From the NCBI GenBank assembly GCA_020740775.1, contig JAHEWK010000040.1:124001-188000 (forward strand): 64,000 nucleotides of DNA, in the 5' to 3' direction. The notes beneath the pieces were generated by a model. That model was given only the letters and a program-made list of their open reading frames with translations. It had not been told where the DNA came from and ran no database searches. Both the position numbers and the translations under genes were made by a program. Below are positions 41,596 to 52,557 of the stretch, one piece after another. The stretch is from Ilyonectria destructans (taxonomy: Eukaryota; Ascomycota; Sordariomycetes; Hypocreales; Nectriaceae). Positions within the stretch are counted from its first letter, which is position 1; each line of letters opens with the position of its first letter.

Positions 41596-43244
41596 ATGGA
41601 CAATCCCCAGTCTAGCACTGGCCCAGCGAAACCTAAGCGTGGTCGACCTCGTATGTATCCCACACCTGAGGAAAAGACCAATGCGGATGCAGCGCGGAAA
41701 CGAGCGAAGCGGCAGGGAGCGGCCTCTGTACGACGCGATACAGTGCATGCCAGCTTCCTCAACCCGTTTCTCTCTGCTTTGCCTCCGCTTCCTATTCAGT
41801 TGAGCAGAGGGAATCACCAAGAGTCAGGGGCAGGCGCTGCGTGGGCGAATGCGTTACCGGTAACCGATGTTCATTCTCTGGGCAATCCCACTGGCGCACC
41901 AGGACTTGACTGTATGGATATCTCGGAATTCCTTCCCCCAGCTAGTCCTCCGCCACTGGAAGAGATAGAAGAGCAAGCTGCGTCAGATGTTGGCATTATT
42001 GCAGATGCAATGGATTTTGCAGACGCAGCGGATTCGGTACCTATTCCGAATAATGAGAGCCTTGATCTTAACATTCCCTTCGAGGAGACCTCGGAAACCT
42101 CGCCCCAGGTGCGGAATGACGAGCAAGATCCAGTCAGATGCCTTGCACAGGAGTTAACGGAACAACTCACCAAATTTCGAGGATGCTGCAATGACTGCCA
42201 CCAAGCAGCAGAGTGTGACCGAACAGAAGACCCGAATGAACACATCAGTCTCGCAATGTATCTGGAATTTGCACCCGAGCTGGGCCCTGACATCCTTGGC
42301 TCTGCGACTATAGCACACCAAAAAGATGACCTCGCTGGAAAGCTGGATGCTGCAACCCGAAGAGAGATGTTCTGTGGTATCGACTCCAGAGACGAGATAC
42401 CTCGCATTTGCTTAAGCGAAGACGATCGGGTTACAGATGATGCCGGGGTTTCCTTTGATGTGGATAGCATCATAGCCTTCCCCAGTTGCCTTGCGGTTGC
42501 CAAGCAGGGCATTCGATGGTGTCCTACCCGGATGACTGTATCTGATCTTCAGTCTGATTTTCACCTCCGTTCAAGGCCGGTCACTTACTTCGATGCAACT
42601 GGAAGACAACATCAAGTCCACCGACCTGTCCACCAGACTCCCCATTATACCTTCGGCCGTGTCGTTGGATTTGAGGATATATCTTTGTATTTCCTGTTTC
42701 CCAATCTATATCGAGAGGAGCAGAAGTGCAGCCGGCTCCGAGACGAAGACTTTCGGTTATGGATGGACGGCATTCTCCTCCCAGCAATATATACCAATGC
42801 TACAGCAGTGCCCACGTCCAGCATTATCCATCGAGCTATGACCACAGTCGTTATAATTCTACCGCCCGTGGAGTGGAGAGACTTGCCCAACGTGTGCACC
42901 CAGTAGCACGAGAACAACAACTGGTGTACTATCTACCGCCAGAGGCACTGGCGGATGTTTGGGCAAATATCCTCGCCACTGTTCAAGAACCAGGATTCCA
43001 ACAGTTTCAGGACGTTACCATCCTCCTTCAAGCAAAGAACCTCAAGGTCCTTACCAAAGACATTACTTGGGAGAAAATGGTATCACGCTTTCAAGAGTAC
43101 TGGGCCAATGCTATTGACGAGAGCCACATCACGGCAGACCTCTACTTTGATATTGGGAAAGAAACTTGCCCTCAGCAGGCATCTAAAGTTATGCCCTGGA
43201 GCCAACTTGCGGCTGGGGCTATCGATGGTCTAACGGATAAACGG
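41596..43244 (+). pseudogene. Truncated large protein (possibly DUF3723-like) cut by hAT-F
   Basis: ATG 41596 starts MDNPQSSTGPAKPKRGRPRM, with an AT-hook-like RGRPRM, followed by a long acidic region. Later come RPVTYFDATGRQHQVHRPVH, YLFPNLYREEQKCSRLRDED and WMDGILLPAIY. Near 42800 the frame shifts by one base and continues as VQHYPSSYDHSRYN, RGVERLAQRV, REQQLVYYLPPEALADVWAN, FQQFQDVTILLQAKNLK and ADLYFDIGKETCPQQ. It then runs into hAT-F at 43245 after GAIDGLTDKR. The second half resembles proteins I associate with DUF3723, a family seen among fungal mobile-region cargo, but I am unsure. The remainder of the gene is not present beyond hAT-F, so the 3' half is lost from this locus. Confidence 0.45.
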
Positions 43245-46200
43245 CAAGGGTCGGACCAACTACACTGTATATCCACGTGGACCACATATAAGTGGCCCAT
43301 CTCTATTACATCCACTTTGCCGGCGCTCAGTTACGTAATAATCCACTACATTCGGACCTGAAAGTGGATGTAATGGAGTGGATTTAGGTGGATTTAGATA
43401 TAGTGGGATATTCCCTGACCCTGCGCGGTCGATAGTACTTATTTTTGTATAAAATTGCCTCTTAAATCGAGGTACCTAGACTCAAGTTAGCCAAGGTCGA
43501 TCACCCCCACAGCTAATCTTATAACGTGATACGAGAAACTGCCCCTATTGAGCGCGTTTTCTAAGATTTCCTGCTGTTGTTTTTGCCAGAATTGTTTTTG
43601 ACGATGTCAGCCAACCAGCCAGCCCAGCCAGGCCAACAGCAGCACCTCGAAGACGTCTTTTTCACCATTTCAGAGGCTGGACTTGGTCAGAACGCGCTCG
43701 TGATACTAGCTCTTGGCTGTGGGACTTTGGCTATGATATTCAACGTCATGGCTTTCGCAAATGGGCTTGCAAGGACTGTGTCCTCGGAAATCGTCCCATT
43801 ATCTCGAGTTTTACCTCTTCAGGTCTCCAGAACGCGGCAAATCATCTATGGCGTGAGCACAAAACACCAGCACCAGAGGGAGAGAAAAAGAGCACAGCAC
43901 AGCTCAAATCCGAAGGCGGACTGAAATCGAACCAGCCGACTATTGCCTCTGTTTTGAAACTGGACGTCAACAAGCCTACGGAACAGAATATCGCGAATAA
44001 CTTCATCTCACGCTTTGATAAGCAACACTTTCAGCGTATGCTAGTCGAGTTAATCGTCAGTAGCAACCAGTCCTTTTCCTTCGCCGAGAACCCCATCCTC
44101 CGAGAAATCTTCGACTATTTGAATCCCTCCGTTTCGATCCAGCGCGCCAACTTGAGTGCCAGGACTGTCCGATATAAAGTCATTCAAGAGTATAACCGCC
44201 ACAAGCAGAAGGTTATCGAGGTGCTGAGGAACTCCCCTGGAGCGATTCATATCTCATTTGATGGCTGGACGTCTCGAAATAAGCTTGCCCTCTACGGCAT
44301 TGCTTGTTTTTTTAGAGATGAGAAGAATCGGCCATGCAAAATCATGATTGGAGTTCCAGAGGCTCATCGTCACTTCGGCTCAACGATCGGTGGGGAGGTT
44401 CTCGACGTCCTACACACTCTTAGCGTGGGTCCAGAGAAGATTGGCTATTTCACGCTCGACAATGCTGAAAACAACGATACTGCCATGGAGGTCATTGGTG
44501 CCGAACTTAGGTTCGATAGCCTACTACGCCGAGGACGCTGTATTGGCCACACAATTAACTTGTCAGCCAAGGCGCTCTTATTTGGCAAAAACGCCGACGC
44601 GTTCGAGCAGCAATTATCGGGCGCAGAAGCGTTATCTAATACTGAATACGCTCAATGGCGCAAAAAAGGACCAGTTGGCAAGTTACACAACATCGTAGTT
44701 GATGTGCGTATTAGCCATCGGCTGATTTACTTATTCAAGGAGGTCCAGAGGGTAAAGCGGCCCTACTAAATCCTATTCGTCTCATACTAATTCGGTATAT
44801 CTAACAGGACGAAATTAATCGCGCCACCACCCTTAAACTCCGATCGAAGAAACCACTCAAGCTAATTATCGGCAACGACACGCGTTGGCTGTCACAACTC
44901 TACATGATCCGCAGGGCTCTACGGTTGAAAACCTCTATCGAACTCCTACTGATCAAGTATAAGGCGCAATGGGAGGACGAAAATCGGTCTAAAAAGACTG
45001 GCCAAGTGACACAAGCCAAGTTGGCGAAAAAACCACGCATCCTCCGAGACGAGAATCAGCTAACGGACAAAGACTGGGAGGTTCTTTACCATTTGGAGGC
45101 TATTCTGACTGTTTTTGAGACCGTGGTAAAGACACTTGAGGGTGATGGACACATCCGCAGGCGTAAGCAAGGCTGGACTGGCTCCTATGGCAATATCTGG
45201 GACGTGGTGCTTGGCTATGAGTTGCTACTTAACACACTGGAAGAATATAAGCAGCTTGCTGCTGATTTTCCTGATCCAGAGCACTTCCGCATCGGAATCA
45301 ACCTTGCTTGGGATAAGCTGGATGAATATTATCGGCGGCTGGACGAGACGCCCATCTACTATACGGCTATGGCGCTCCATCCAGCTTATCGTTGGGACTG
45401 GTTTGATGAAACGTGGGCTCATAAGCCTAGCTGGGTTGAAAAGGCAAAAGAGATGGTTGCCGACGTCTGGCTGTCCGATTACGCTCATCTCGAGGTTAGA
45501 ACCAGCAGCAGCAGAGGCGACGACGAGCCACCAGCAAAAAGACCTCGGTTTTTCAATCCCTTCGAGAAGAACAGTCGTCTGCCAAGCTCAATACCAGCCT
45601 ACGCAGCAGCTATTGTGGGTGACGAGTACCAAGCGTGGCAGACGGATCGTGACGCCAGCGACGGCAACGTTCGTGATCCAATTGGTTACTGGATCACTAA
45701 GCAAGGCAGATATCCTCGGTTATCCAGGATGGCCTTGGACTTCCTGACGATCCAGCCGATGTCAGCCGAGTGTGAGAGGTTATTTTCAGCTGCTGGCAAG
45801 ATGGTCTCGGGGTTGCGTACGAACCTAGATGCTGAGATTATCGCCATTTGTCAGGTCTTACGCTCATGGTACCGTGCTGGCCTTATCAAGGACCTGGATC
45901 CATTGCTTAAGTCACACCTCGAAAGTAAGCTGGATGCCGGCTGTGGGACTCTAAGCGACGACGAGCTGGCTCTTGCTGAGTCAAAATGGCTATTCGAGGG
46001 CGAGGACAGCGCCAGCGAGGTTGACGATTCATCACAGCAGCAAGAGGCTGAAGAGTTAGTGTCAACCTCTGAAAGTGAGGCTGAATAGGCGTCGACGAGG
46101 TTGTGAATAGCCTCAAAAATCCACTTACAAAAATCCACTTATAAATCCACGTGTACATCCATTCCACTCCGGTCGAATATGTGTTACATCCACTATGTAA

Positions 46201-46270
46201 TTGCCTAATAAATCGTACATCCACTCTACTTGGTCCAAAAGTGGAGTGGATGTAGTGGTTTCGAGCCTTG
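43245..46270. mobile_element. hAT-F element without target-site duplication
   Basis: Left end CAAGGGTCGGACCAACTACA at 43245; right end, read inward on the minus strand from 46270, CAAGGCTCGAAACCACTACA. Subterminal repeats of GTGGATGTA/TACATCCAC type occur at both ends (43290-43400 and 46115-46260). The flanking 8-mers ATAAACGG and ACCACCTG differ. On the left is a truncated gene of unknown function, on the right a truncated pogo element. Length 3026 bp. Confidence 0.75.
43604..46088 (+). pseudogene. hAT-F transposase, frameshift in the zinc-finger region
   Basis: ATG 43604 opens a frame (MSANQPAQPGQQQHLEDVFF) that loses sense near 43700. The BED finger itself is in the next frame (SSWLWDFGYDIQRHGFRKWA, CKDCVLGNRP..LQNAANHLWREH) and continues without a start codon of its own, so a one-base indel near 43690-43720 is likely. 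The rest is well kept: exon to 44751, intron 44752-44807 (GTAAAG..ACAG), exon 44808-46088. Core blocks are AIHISFDGWTSRNKLALYGI, GYFTLDNAENNDTAME, RGRCIGHTINLSAKALLFGK and LIIGNDTRWLSQLYM. The dimerisation domain is IGYWITKQGRYPRLSRMALD, LTIQPMSAECERLFSAAGKM. The tail is acidic. Without the indel it would be functional in appearance. Confidence 0.75.
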
Positions 46271-46905
46271 ACCACCTGCATATCAACATCCTTTTGATCA
46301 ATTGCTTCCCTACCCTCATCTAGAGTCATCTTCCCTCCATTACGTAGGCGCGTCTTTTTAGCTCTACGCCGCTTACTTAGAGTCTCATTTGCCTGTCGAA
46401 GGATCTGGTTCTCAGACTTTAATAATGCCATCTGATGCATTATTGCTTTTGTTCCCTTAGAAAATGACTTAAGCGCCTCTAAAATAGACGCTGGGGAGCT
46501 ACTCTGATGCCTTTTAATTCGTCTTTCAAGGTATTCAGACTGAGAGCTAGCTTCAAGTATAGTCTTTGGGGTCTTTGAGACCAGAGGGTTGGGAAGGCTG
46601 GCCTCCTCCTCGATAGGTGTTGGAGTCTGTAGCTGCACATCAAGCTTTGATATGACACTTTCCGGGTCTAAAGGAATAAGCCCAGCCCCTCTAAAACCTC
46701 CCTTGATGTTGCTTTCTGTCATAGCGGCTTGGAAGGCGGCGTAAAAGGCCGGGAAGAAGTCGGTCTTTGAAATGTGGGTTATAGAGCATCTGATCAAATG
46801 CTCTATCTCTCGACCATAGGCTGTTTTAAGCGGCCCAAAGCACCCGACATCAAGAGGCTGTAGTAGATGAGATGAATGAGGCGGCATACAAAGCGTAATG
46901 ATGTT

Positions 46906-47125
46906 GTTCTTGTCAGAAAACTAGCGTGGCACTCAGATGACTTGTATTGTCTATGTCCTTGTCCCCCTGGGCTATCTCTGTGGTGTTCAGGGGATATCTC
47001 CTTCCTTGACCGCCTTCCTGTTTGGGCTACAGCCGGCAAGGGTTAGGCGAGCTGTCTGTTGACCACCAAGGTGGTCAGATGACCACCCTGGAGATAATGT
47101 GTACATAATCCAATCTAACAGTTCT
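46906..47125. mobile_element. Solo LTR with 5-bp duplication GTTCT
   Basis: The LTR occupies 46911-47120, beginning TGTCAGAAAACTAGCG and ending CAATCTAACA. GTTCT is at 46906-46910 and 47121-47125. It shares no obvious sequence with the LTR at 25899, so it belongs to another retrotransposon family. It holds an imperfect palindrome GACCACC..GGTGGTC near 47061-47085. Confidence 0.88.
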
Positions 47126-47538
47126 CCTCGCAATATGCCTCGAAGTCGGCTGAGTGGTGACTTTCATGCCCATCGAGGATTAGAAGACGATAGCCACCTT
47201 CTGATCGGGCCTTTGTGTGTTGATTGAAGTGTTTGATCCACTCAAGGCCCGTCTCGTTGTCTGTCCAGCCATTTTGGGTCGTAGCAATAGCCCAATCGCC
47301 CGGAAGGTTGCTTTCTTGGTACCAGCTGGCCAGGTGATATTGGCCTGCAACCACAATAAATGGCTGGATCGCCCAGCCTTCTGCATTAATAGCCTGGATG
47401 ACTGTAACCCATTCCCGGTTTCCAGGCTGAACTGATTTCGGTTTTCCACGCCTTTCTGCGCCTGTGACGACCATTCCGCTGCAATCATACCCGTCATAAA
47501 GCCAGTCTCATCAAAGTTGTAGATATCAGCAAGGGTAA

Positions 47539-47978
47539 TAACGTACATGATAAGCGAGCGACGCAGACAAGCGAGCGACGCACTCTGATTTTCACCTTAA
47601 ATCGCGATTTTTAAAAAATTCTTAAAAATTCAGAATAAGCTAAAAATAGCTATAACTTTAGAAATACATCTATTAAGTATATAATATTAAGTATAACTTT
47701 TCCTAGATTATTAGGAAAATTCCTTATAGTGTTATTTAGAAAGATCTTATTCGCACTGTTCTTTTTCATACTTTTATTTTTGAAAAGTTAAATAAATTAA
47801 GTAAAAGTCTAAGAAAAATAGCTTTTTATGACTTTTTTATTTAAATATCTAAAGTTAAATTTCCTAAAATCCCTAGGGCTATATAGCCCGTTTTAGAAAA
47901 TCTAAAATTTATACTTTTAGCTGTACAGTATAAGTGCGTCGCTCGCTTGTCTGCGTCGCTCGCTTATCATATACGTTA
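47539..47978. mobile_element. MITE with pogo-type termini and TA duplication
   Basis: The 436-bp element at 47541-47976 starts ACGTACATGATAAGCGAGCG and ends with its inverse complement, TA on both sides (47539-47540, 47977-47978). The inverted repeat is about 43 bp with one or two mismatches and contains 17-bp tandem units AAGCGAGCGACGCAGAC and AAGCGAGCGACGCACT. The interior is very AT-rich and non-coding. The terminus has the same outer ACGTAC.TGATAAG as the two pogo-type elements here, suggesting mobilisation by a relative of their transposase. Confidence 0.88.
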
Positions 47979-48536
47979 CCATATTTTGCAATTGTATTCG
48001 CCACGAGCGTAAACCAGTCGCGAATAGTAGTCGGATCTTCGCATTTAGCCCTCTGATAGTCGTATTTACGAAAAAAACGCATCTTGAGCTCTGAGTGTCG
48101 CTTGATGAAGTTAGAAGCCCAGCGCTTGCCAACAGGTGACGCATTGCGGTCGGCAAGCAGTCGATTAGCCATTTCTTCCACATCACGAAGTCGCGGGGGA
48201 AACCCTCGTGAGTCTAGGTCGAGAATATAGTCAAGAATGATCTGTTCCTCTAGATCAGATAGTTTGCGTGAATTAGGGATAATATCGCTTCGAGAAGGTT
48301 TGCTGTGATATCGGTCATAGAGGGTACTATAAGGGACTTTATACATCCTTGCAGTAGGTTGGATCCGTAATTTAGGGTCATTCTGAAGAGCCTGAAGGGC
48401 AAGAATAATATTTGCCTCTTTGCTTGATTGTGACATGTTTAATGGTTGAAAAACAATTGATTAAATGAAAAGAGAGAGGGTTGAGGGATTTTTTACCGAC
48501 TCGCTTGTATTACCGACTCGCTTATCAAGTACGTTA

Positions 48537-49196
48537 GGCATATAATTCTATAGACATAAGGTTGTATCTCTATTGCATAATATTTTCAATCTTATATTAT
48601 GTTTCATAACCCCTCTCTTCCTACACTAATATATCCTTGAAAGGACCTCATCTATTGCAGATACATATGTAATCAATATCACCCAATCCAGAGCCAATAT
48701 TTGCACTTAACGTTTACGTTTCCATCCAACACATCTCAACTGACCTTGAAACTGCCATAGCCAACCTCGTTCCTCAAGGCTCTTTGCGCAAGCCGCGACC
48801 GGCTTGCCTCTCCTGTACAAGGAGACCCGAAAGGCTTGTTTGTCTTTAAATGAGTTCGTCGATACGTATTCCTAAACAGGTAATCGTTAAGTCAATACAG
48901 CCGTCAAGGTCGGGGTGCGTGTCTTCGGGCTGTGCAACCTGGCAGGAGTAGTGAGCCCTTTAGGGCCGAGGACTCAACGTTTACCTATTAGGGAATGCAT
49001 TTCGACAACGACGATATACGAGAAGCTGATTTGGGCTATTTTATTCAGGTATATAACGCAGAATGTCTTTGATGGAACTTTCGATCACATATTCTTTTCT
49101 CCGCTACAGCAGACCACTACCATCTCACCAGAGCCAGACCACTTCATATCGGCGACTCAACACTACAAAGCTCCTCAAACGAACTGCAAAAACACA
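48537..49196. other. No gene recognised; possible promoter of the next gene
   Basis: AT-rich at first, then ordinary composition. The open frame running into 49197 from 48915 has no family similarity before the Met at 49197 and is probably 5' untranslated sequence. Confidence 0.4.
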
Positions 49197-49656
49197 ATGG
49201 GTCACCTCACCCTCACCGATGGGCTTGCCATATGGGAACTCATATTTTATGTTTCTGCTCTTGTTGGCGGCATCTGGGTATGCGCGCGCCACGGATTCGC
49301 GAAAGCCTCGGGCTGGATCTTTCTAGCCATCTTCAGCGCCATTCGAATTGTCAGCTGCTCTGCACAGATTGCAACGGCTGCATCTAGGTCGGACACACCC
49401 GTGACTATCGCAACGATAACTGGGTTCTTGGGCCTATCTCCCCTATTGTTGGCGTCTTTAGGCATTCTTTCTCGAGTGTAAGCAAGCCTAGCCTCTCTGT
49501 TCCTCTTGCAATGGCGAAGAAGCGGGTGGCTCCCACTGTCAATGAGAGTTAAGCTGATAATGGCCGTTGAATAGATATTACTCCATCCTTGAGATACCAT
49601 GGAGCACCATCTTCGGGCTCGTCGTCGTTAAAGCCGTGCAAACCCCCGCCGCCGTC
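49197..49656 (+). pseudogene. Small membrane protein gene (DUF7702-like), cut by hAT-C
   Basis: From ATG 49197 the protein reads MGHLTLTDGLAIWELIFYVS, ALVGGIWVCARHGF, GWIFLAIFSAIRIVSCSAQI and ITGFLGLSPLLLASLGILSR: an N-terminus and three hydrophobic segments typical of DUF7702-type fungal membrane proteins. Exon 1 ends at 49477 with a good donor (GTAAGC), after which about 95 nt end at ATAG 49574. A possible exon 2 (YYSILEIPWSTIFGLVVVKA) is then cut at 49656 by hAT-C. The remaining C-terminal helices are not found on the far side of hAT-C. The intron call and exon 2 are tentative; the truncation is clear if the family assignment is right. Confidence 0.5.
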
Positions 49657-52557
49657 CAGACTTGCCTATCCTGATATGCTATCCTGATATCATCTCTGCT
49701 ATCCTGCTATATCCGATATGATATATATCGGATATCGGATAAAGCTAGGCTCCCTTATCCTGATATCAGGATAGATATCCGGATAAACTGCCGGCTCTGA
49801 TTGGCCAGATTTCATATTACCGGCTGATAAGATCCGATCTTTCCGTGTTTGCAGTCTTCAAATCTCTCAAACTTTACCGCCTGACTCAAGTGCGTAGATA
49901 GAACATGTTCTCTTATTTCGAGCCTCTACTATCCTTAATTATGGCCTCTTCATCACAGCAACCTGCGGATTGCACCTCACAGTCCCAGATGAGTATTGAT
50001 CCTGCTGTTGATGTAGAATCAGCACCATCTGAGGTCCTGAACTTCGATTGCATATTCCGCGCGACATATCCGCATAAGGGCCAGTTAGGACCATCAGGGA
50101 AGCGCAGAACGAAGGGAGCAGTAGTCTATGAATGTCTCCTCTGTTCCTCTGATCAGACCTGGTCCAATCCGAAACGAGACAACGCCATATACCATGCGAA
50201 GCGCAAACACAGCGATATCATTAACTCTTCGGATAATACGATACTCGAACGATCATCAGACATCGGTCCTCCATTAAAGCAAGCTAGGCTCGGCGATTAT
50301 TATACAGCAAACCCATCAGAATCAGCCCTCCGCAGAGTGTTCAATCCCCAGCGCTATACTGAGAGCATGGTTGCCCTTCTCACACGTCGTCGACTACCCT
50401 TTTCGTCAGTTACATGGGATGAGATGCAGGACATCATGCTAGCCTGTAATCCCGCGATTGAGGACCTTATCATGACATCACGACATGAAGCAATGCGTCA
50501 TATTACTACAAACTTTAGCCTATATCAGTCGCAGTTGAAGGCTAAGCTACAGAGCGCCGTTTCGAAGGTCCACATCTCATCTGATCTCTGGACATCGCCA
50601 CATCGCCATGGTGTACTTGCAGTATGTGCGCGATGGGTTGACAAGGATTACCAGCCTAGGAGAGCACTTCTGAGTCTACTAGAGATTCGACACAGCCATT
50701 CTGGTGAACATCAGTCTCGACTTATCTTCTCAACACTCGTCCTTTACGGTATCACGAATCAACTCGGCTGTCATACTGGTGATAATGCGACGTCAAACGA
50801 CACGTGTTTGCAGCATTTGTCAACCAGGCTTAAGCGGGATCATCATGTACGTCATACTACTGCGTTATTCTCTTATCTAGTTGTCTAATATATAGTAGAT
50901 CAACTGGGATCCGAAACGGCACCGTATCCGCTGTATCCTTCATATTATCAACCTATCCCTTCAAGCCTTTCTCTTCGCGTCTTCACGTGAAGCACTTCAA
51001 GCCGCCCTTGGTGCAGCTAGCGACGTCACTGGTGATGAGCTCTACGAACGGTTTTATCTCGTCCTGCACGATGCGTCTGGTGGTGATACATCAAACCAGC
51101 CAGATCAGACGGGAGCTCAGACGAGACGCCCTGGCGGCGTCGCATCCAAAAAGGCTTCCGTTCAAAAGGGAAATCCTCCATCAAGATCAGATAATAGATT
51201 AGACAACACCACTAGTAGGAAGGGCTGGTTTATGATCCCTGCCCTGCGCAAACTACACCGGATCGGGCTGTGGCTACGTAACTCGGCTATCCACAGTGAT
51301 GCATGGGATGAGCGCATCAAACTACGACTCGGTATTGATAATGATACGCGCTGGAATTCATGGTATAGGATGATCGATAATCTAATGAGGAAAAAGCAGC
51401 AAGTAAAGCAGTTCCTGCTTGACTATGACAAGACTCTGGGTGATAATATTCTCACCTCTTCAGATTGGGATTACCTAGAGAAAACACATGCATTTCTCCA
51501 ACCTTTCACATCTACGACTTTGTGGGCTCAAGGCGCGACGACGACGCTCTCGCAAAACCTTATGATCATGGATATACTACTTCGCCACTACGAGCAGAAG
51601 AAGGTATTATCTCATCTTTTCATCTAACTAAACTAATTACTAATCATCTCTTTACGAACTCTATGAAGCAGAGGAGACATATGATCCTCTCATGCTGCAC
51701 TCGATTGATATGGGCTGGTTCGTACTTGATAAGTACTATACTATGTCTGAGGAGTCACCTATCTATGCAACTGCCCTCCTCCTCGATCCGTCGAAGCGAG
51801 CGCGATACCTTGAGATACACTGGAAGGAGGAATGGGCGGCGACTGCTATTAGGCACGCACGTACAATCTGGGAGGAAGAATACAAGATGGCGCCCGCCCT
51901 CGGACCTGCCCAGCCGCCGAGCGAAGCATCTAGCTCGCAGCAGGGACAGCCAAACGAGCTTGATCGGCTTCTGGACGAGATGATGGTCGCTGAGGACATA
52001 ACCAGGGACGTAGATGACTTTGAAAACTTTATCCGCACACAGCCGATAAAGATTGAAGGCTCTCCTCTTATCTGGTGGTGTCAGAGGGATCAGATTCGGA
52101 CATATCCGCGTCTCAGTCGCATGGCCATCGATATACTGTCTGTCCCCCCTGGTTCTGCTGATCCCGAGTCGGCGTTTAGTGGAGGGAGACGTACTTTATC
52201 ATGGGATCGCGAAAGGATGTCATGTGCTAATTTGGAGAAGGTTGAATGTATCGGCAACTGGCTGCGCGAAGGACTCATTATACCATCATCACGTGGTGGT
52301 AGAGGGCTCGTTTTGGACGGTGAAATGAACGGTAGTATTCGGGTTGATTCAGATGATGATCTAGATTAGAATCGAATGAAATATTGCCCTTTAAGCTACG
52401 TATCTATTGTTATATCATCTCTGCTAAAGCTGCTAAAGCTGCTAGCCTGATATCATCTCTGCTATCCTGCTAAGCTGATATCATATCAGGATAGTGTGTT
52501 ATCCTGATATCAGGATAATTTATCATATCAGATATGATATCAGGATAGGCAAGTCTG
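49657..52557. mobile_element. hAT-C element without target-site duplication
   Basis: Ends are CAGACTTGCCTATCCTGATA at 49657 and its inverse complement at 52557. Subterminal palindromes of the TATCCTGATATCAGGATA type fill 49668-49790 and 52430-52550. The flanking 8-mers (CCGCCGTC and AACTTGTG) do not match. Left flank is the truncated membrane-protein gene; right flank is the truncated hAT-D. Length 2901 bp, transposase undamaged. Confidence 0.85.
49941..52369 (+). CDS. hAT-C transposase, three exons, apparently intact
   Basis: Exon 1 from ATG 49941 (or 49905) to 50846; intron 50847-50898 (GTACGT..GTAG); exon 2 50899-51603; second intron from 51604 (GTATTA) to about 51670, acceptor not certain; exon 3 to the TAG at 52367-52369. 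A BED-like finger is YECLLCSSDQTWSNPKRDNAIYH in two parts (C.LC..H...H). Core blocks: VHISSDLWTSPHRHGVLAVC, GCHTGDNATSNDTCLQ, RHRIRCILHIINLSLQAFLF, LGIDNDTRWNSWYRM. Dimerisation domain: PLIWWCQRDQIRTYPRLSRM, SVPPGSADPESAFSGGRRTL. It is closest to the hAT-A protein, with introns at one shared position. Confidence 0.8.

Larger units (their letters stand above)
46271..48436 (-). pseudogene. Pogo-type transposase 2, interrupted by MITE and solo LTR, 3' end lost
   Basis: ATG 48434-48436 starts MSQSSKEANIILALQALQND, nearly the same as the 26952 copy. The N-terminal HTH and CENP-B part (47979-48436) is cut by the MITE after NTIAKYG. It resumes with DIYNFDETGFMTGMI and NREWVTVIQAINAEGWAIQP to LLILDGHESHHSADFEAYCE. 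The solo LTR then intervenes, and MPPHSSHLLQPLDVGCFGPL continues to DQKDVDMQVV, where hAT-F begins. The coiled coil is present but the CCHC zinc knuckle of copy 1 is missing. In codon terms the MITE plus duplication is 438 bp (in frame) and the LTR plus duplication 215 bp (out of frame). Confidence 0.82.
46271..48536. mobile_element. Pogo-type element 2, truncated and twice interrupted
   Basis: The right inverted repeat starts ACGTACTTGATAAGCGAGTC at 48534 on the minus strand, with TA at 48535-48536. It carries two 17-bp units, AAGCGAGTCGGTAATAC and AAGCGAGTCGGTAAAAA. The left end is missing, cut at 46271 by hAT-F. Inside lie a solo LTR (46911-47120) and a MITE (47541-47976). Confidence 0.82.

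Noticed and set aside
41871..42512. Minus-strand 213-residue ORF
   Set aside because: Lies antisense to the 41596 gene, whose frame is longer and carries recognisable blocks.
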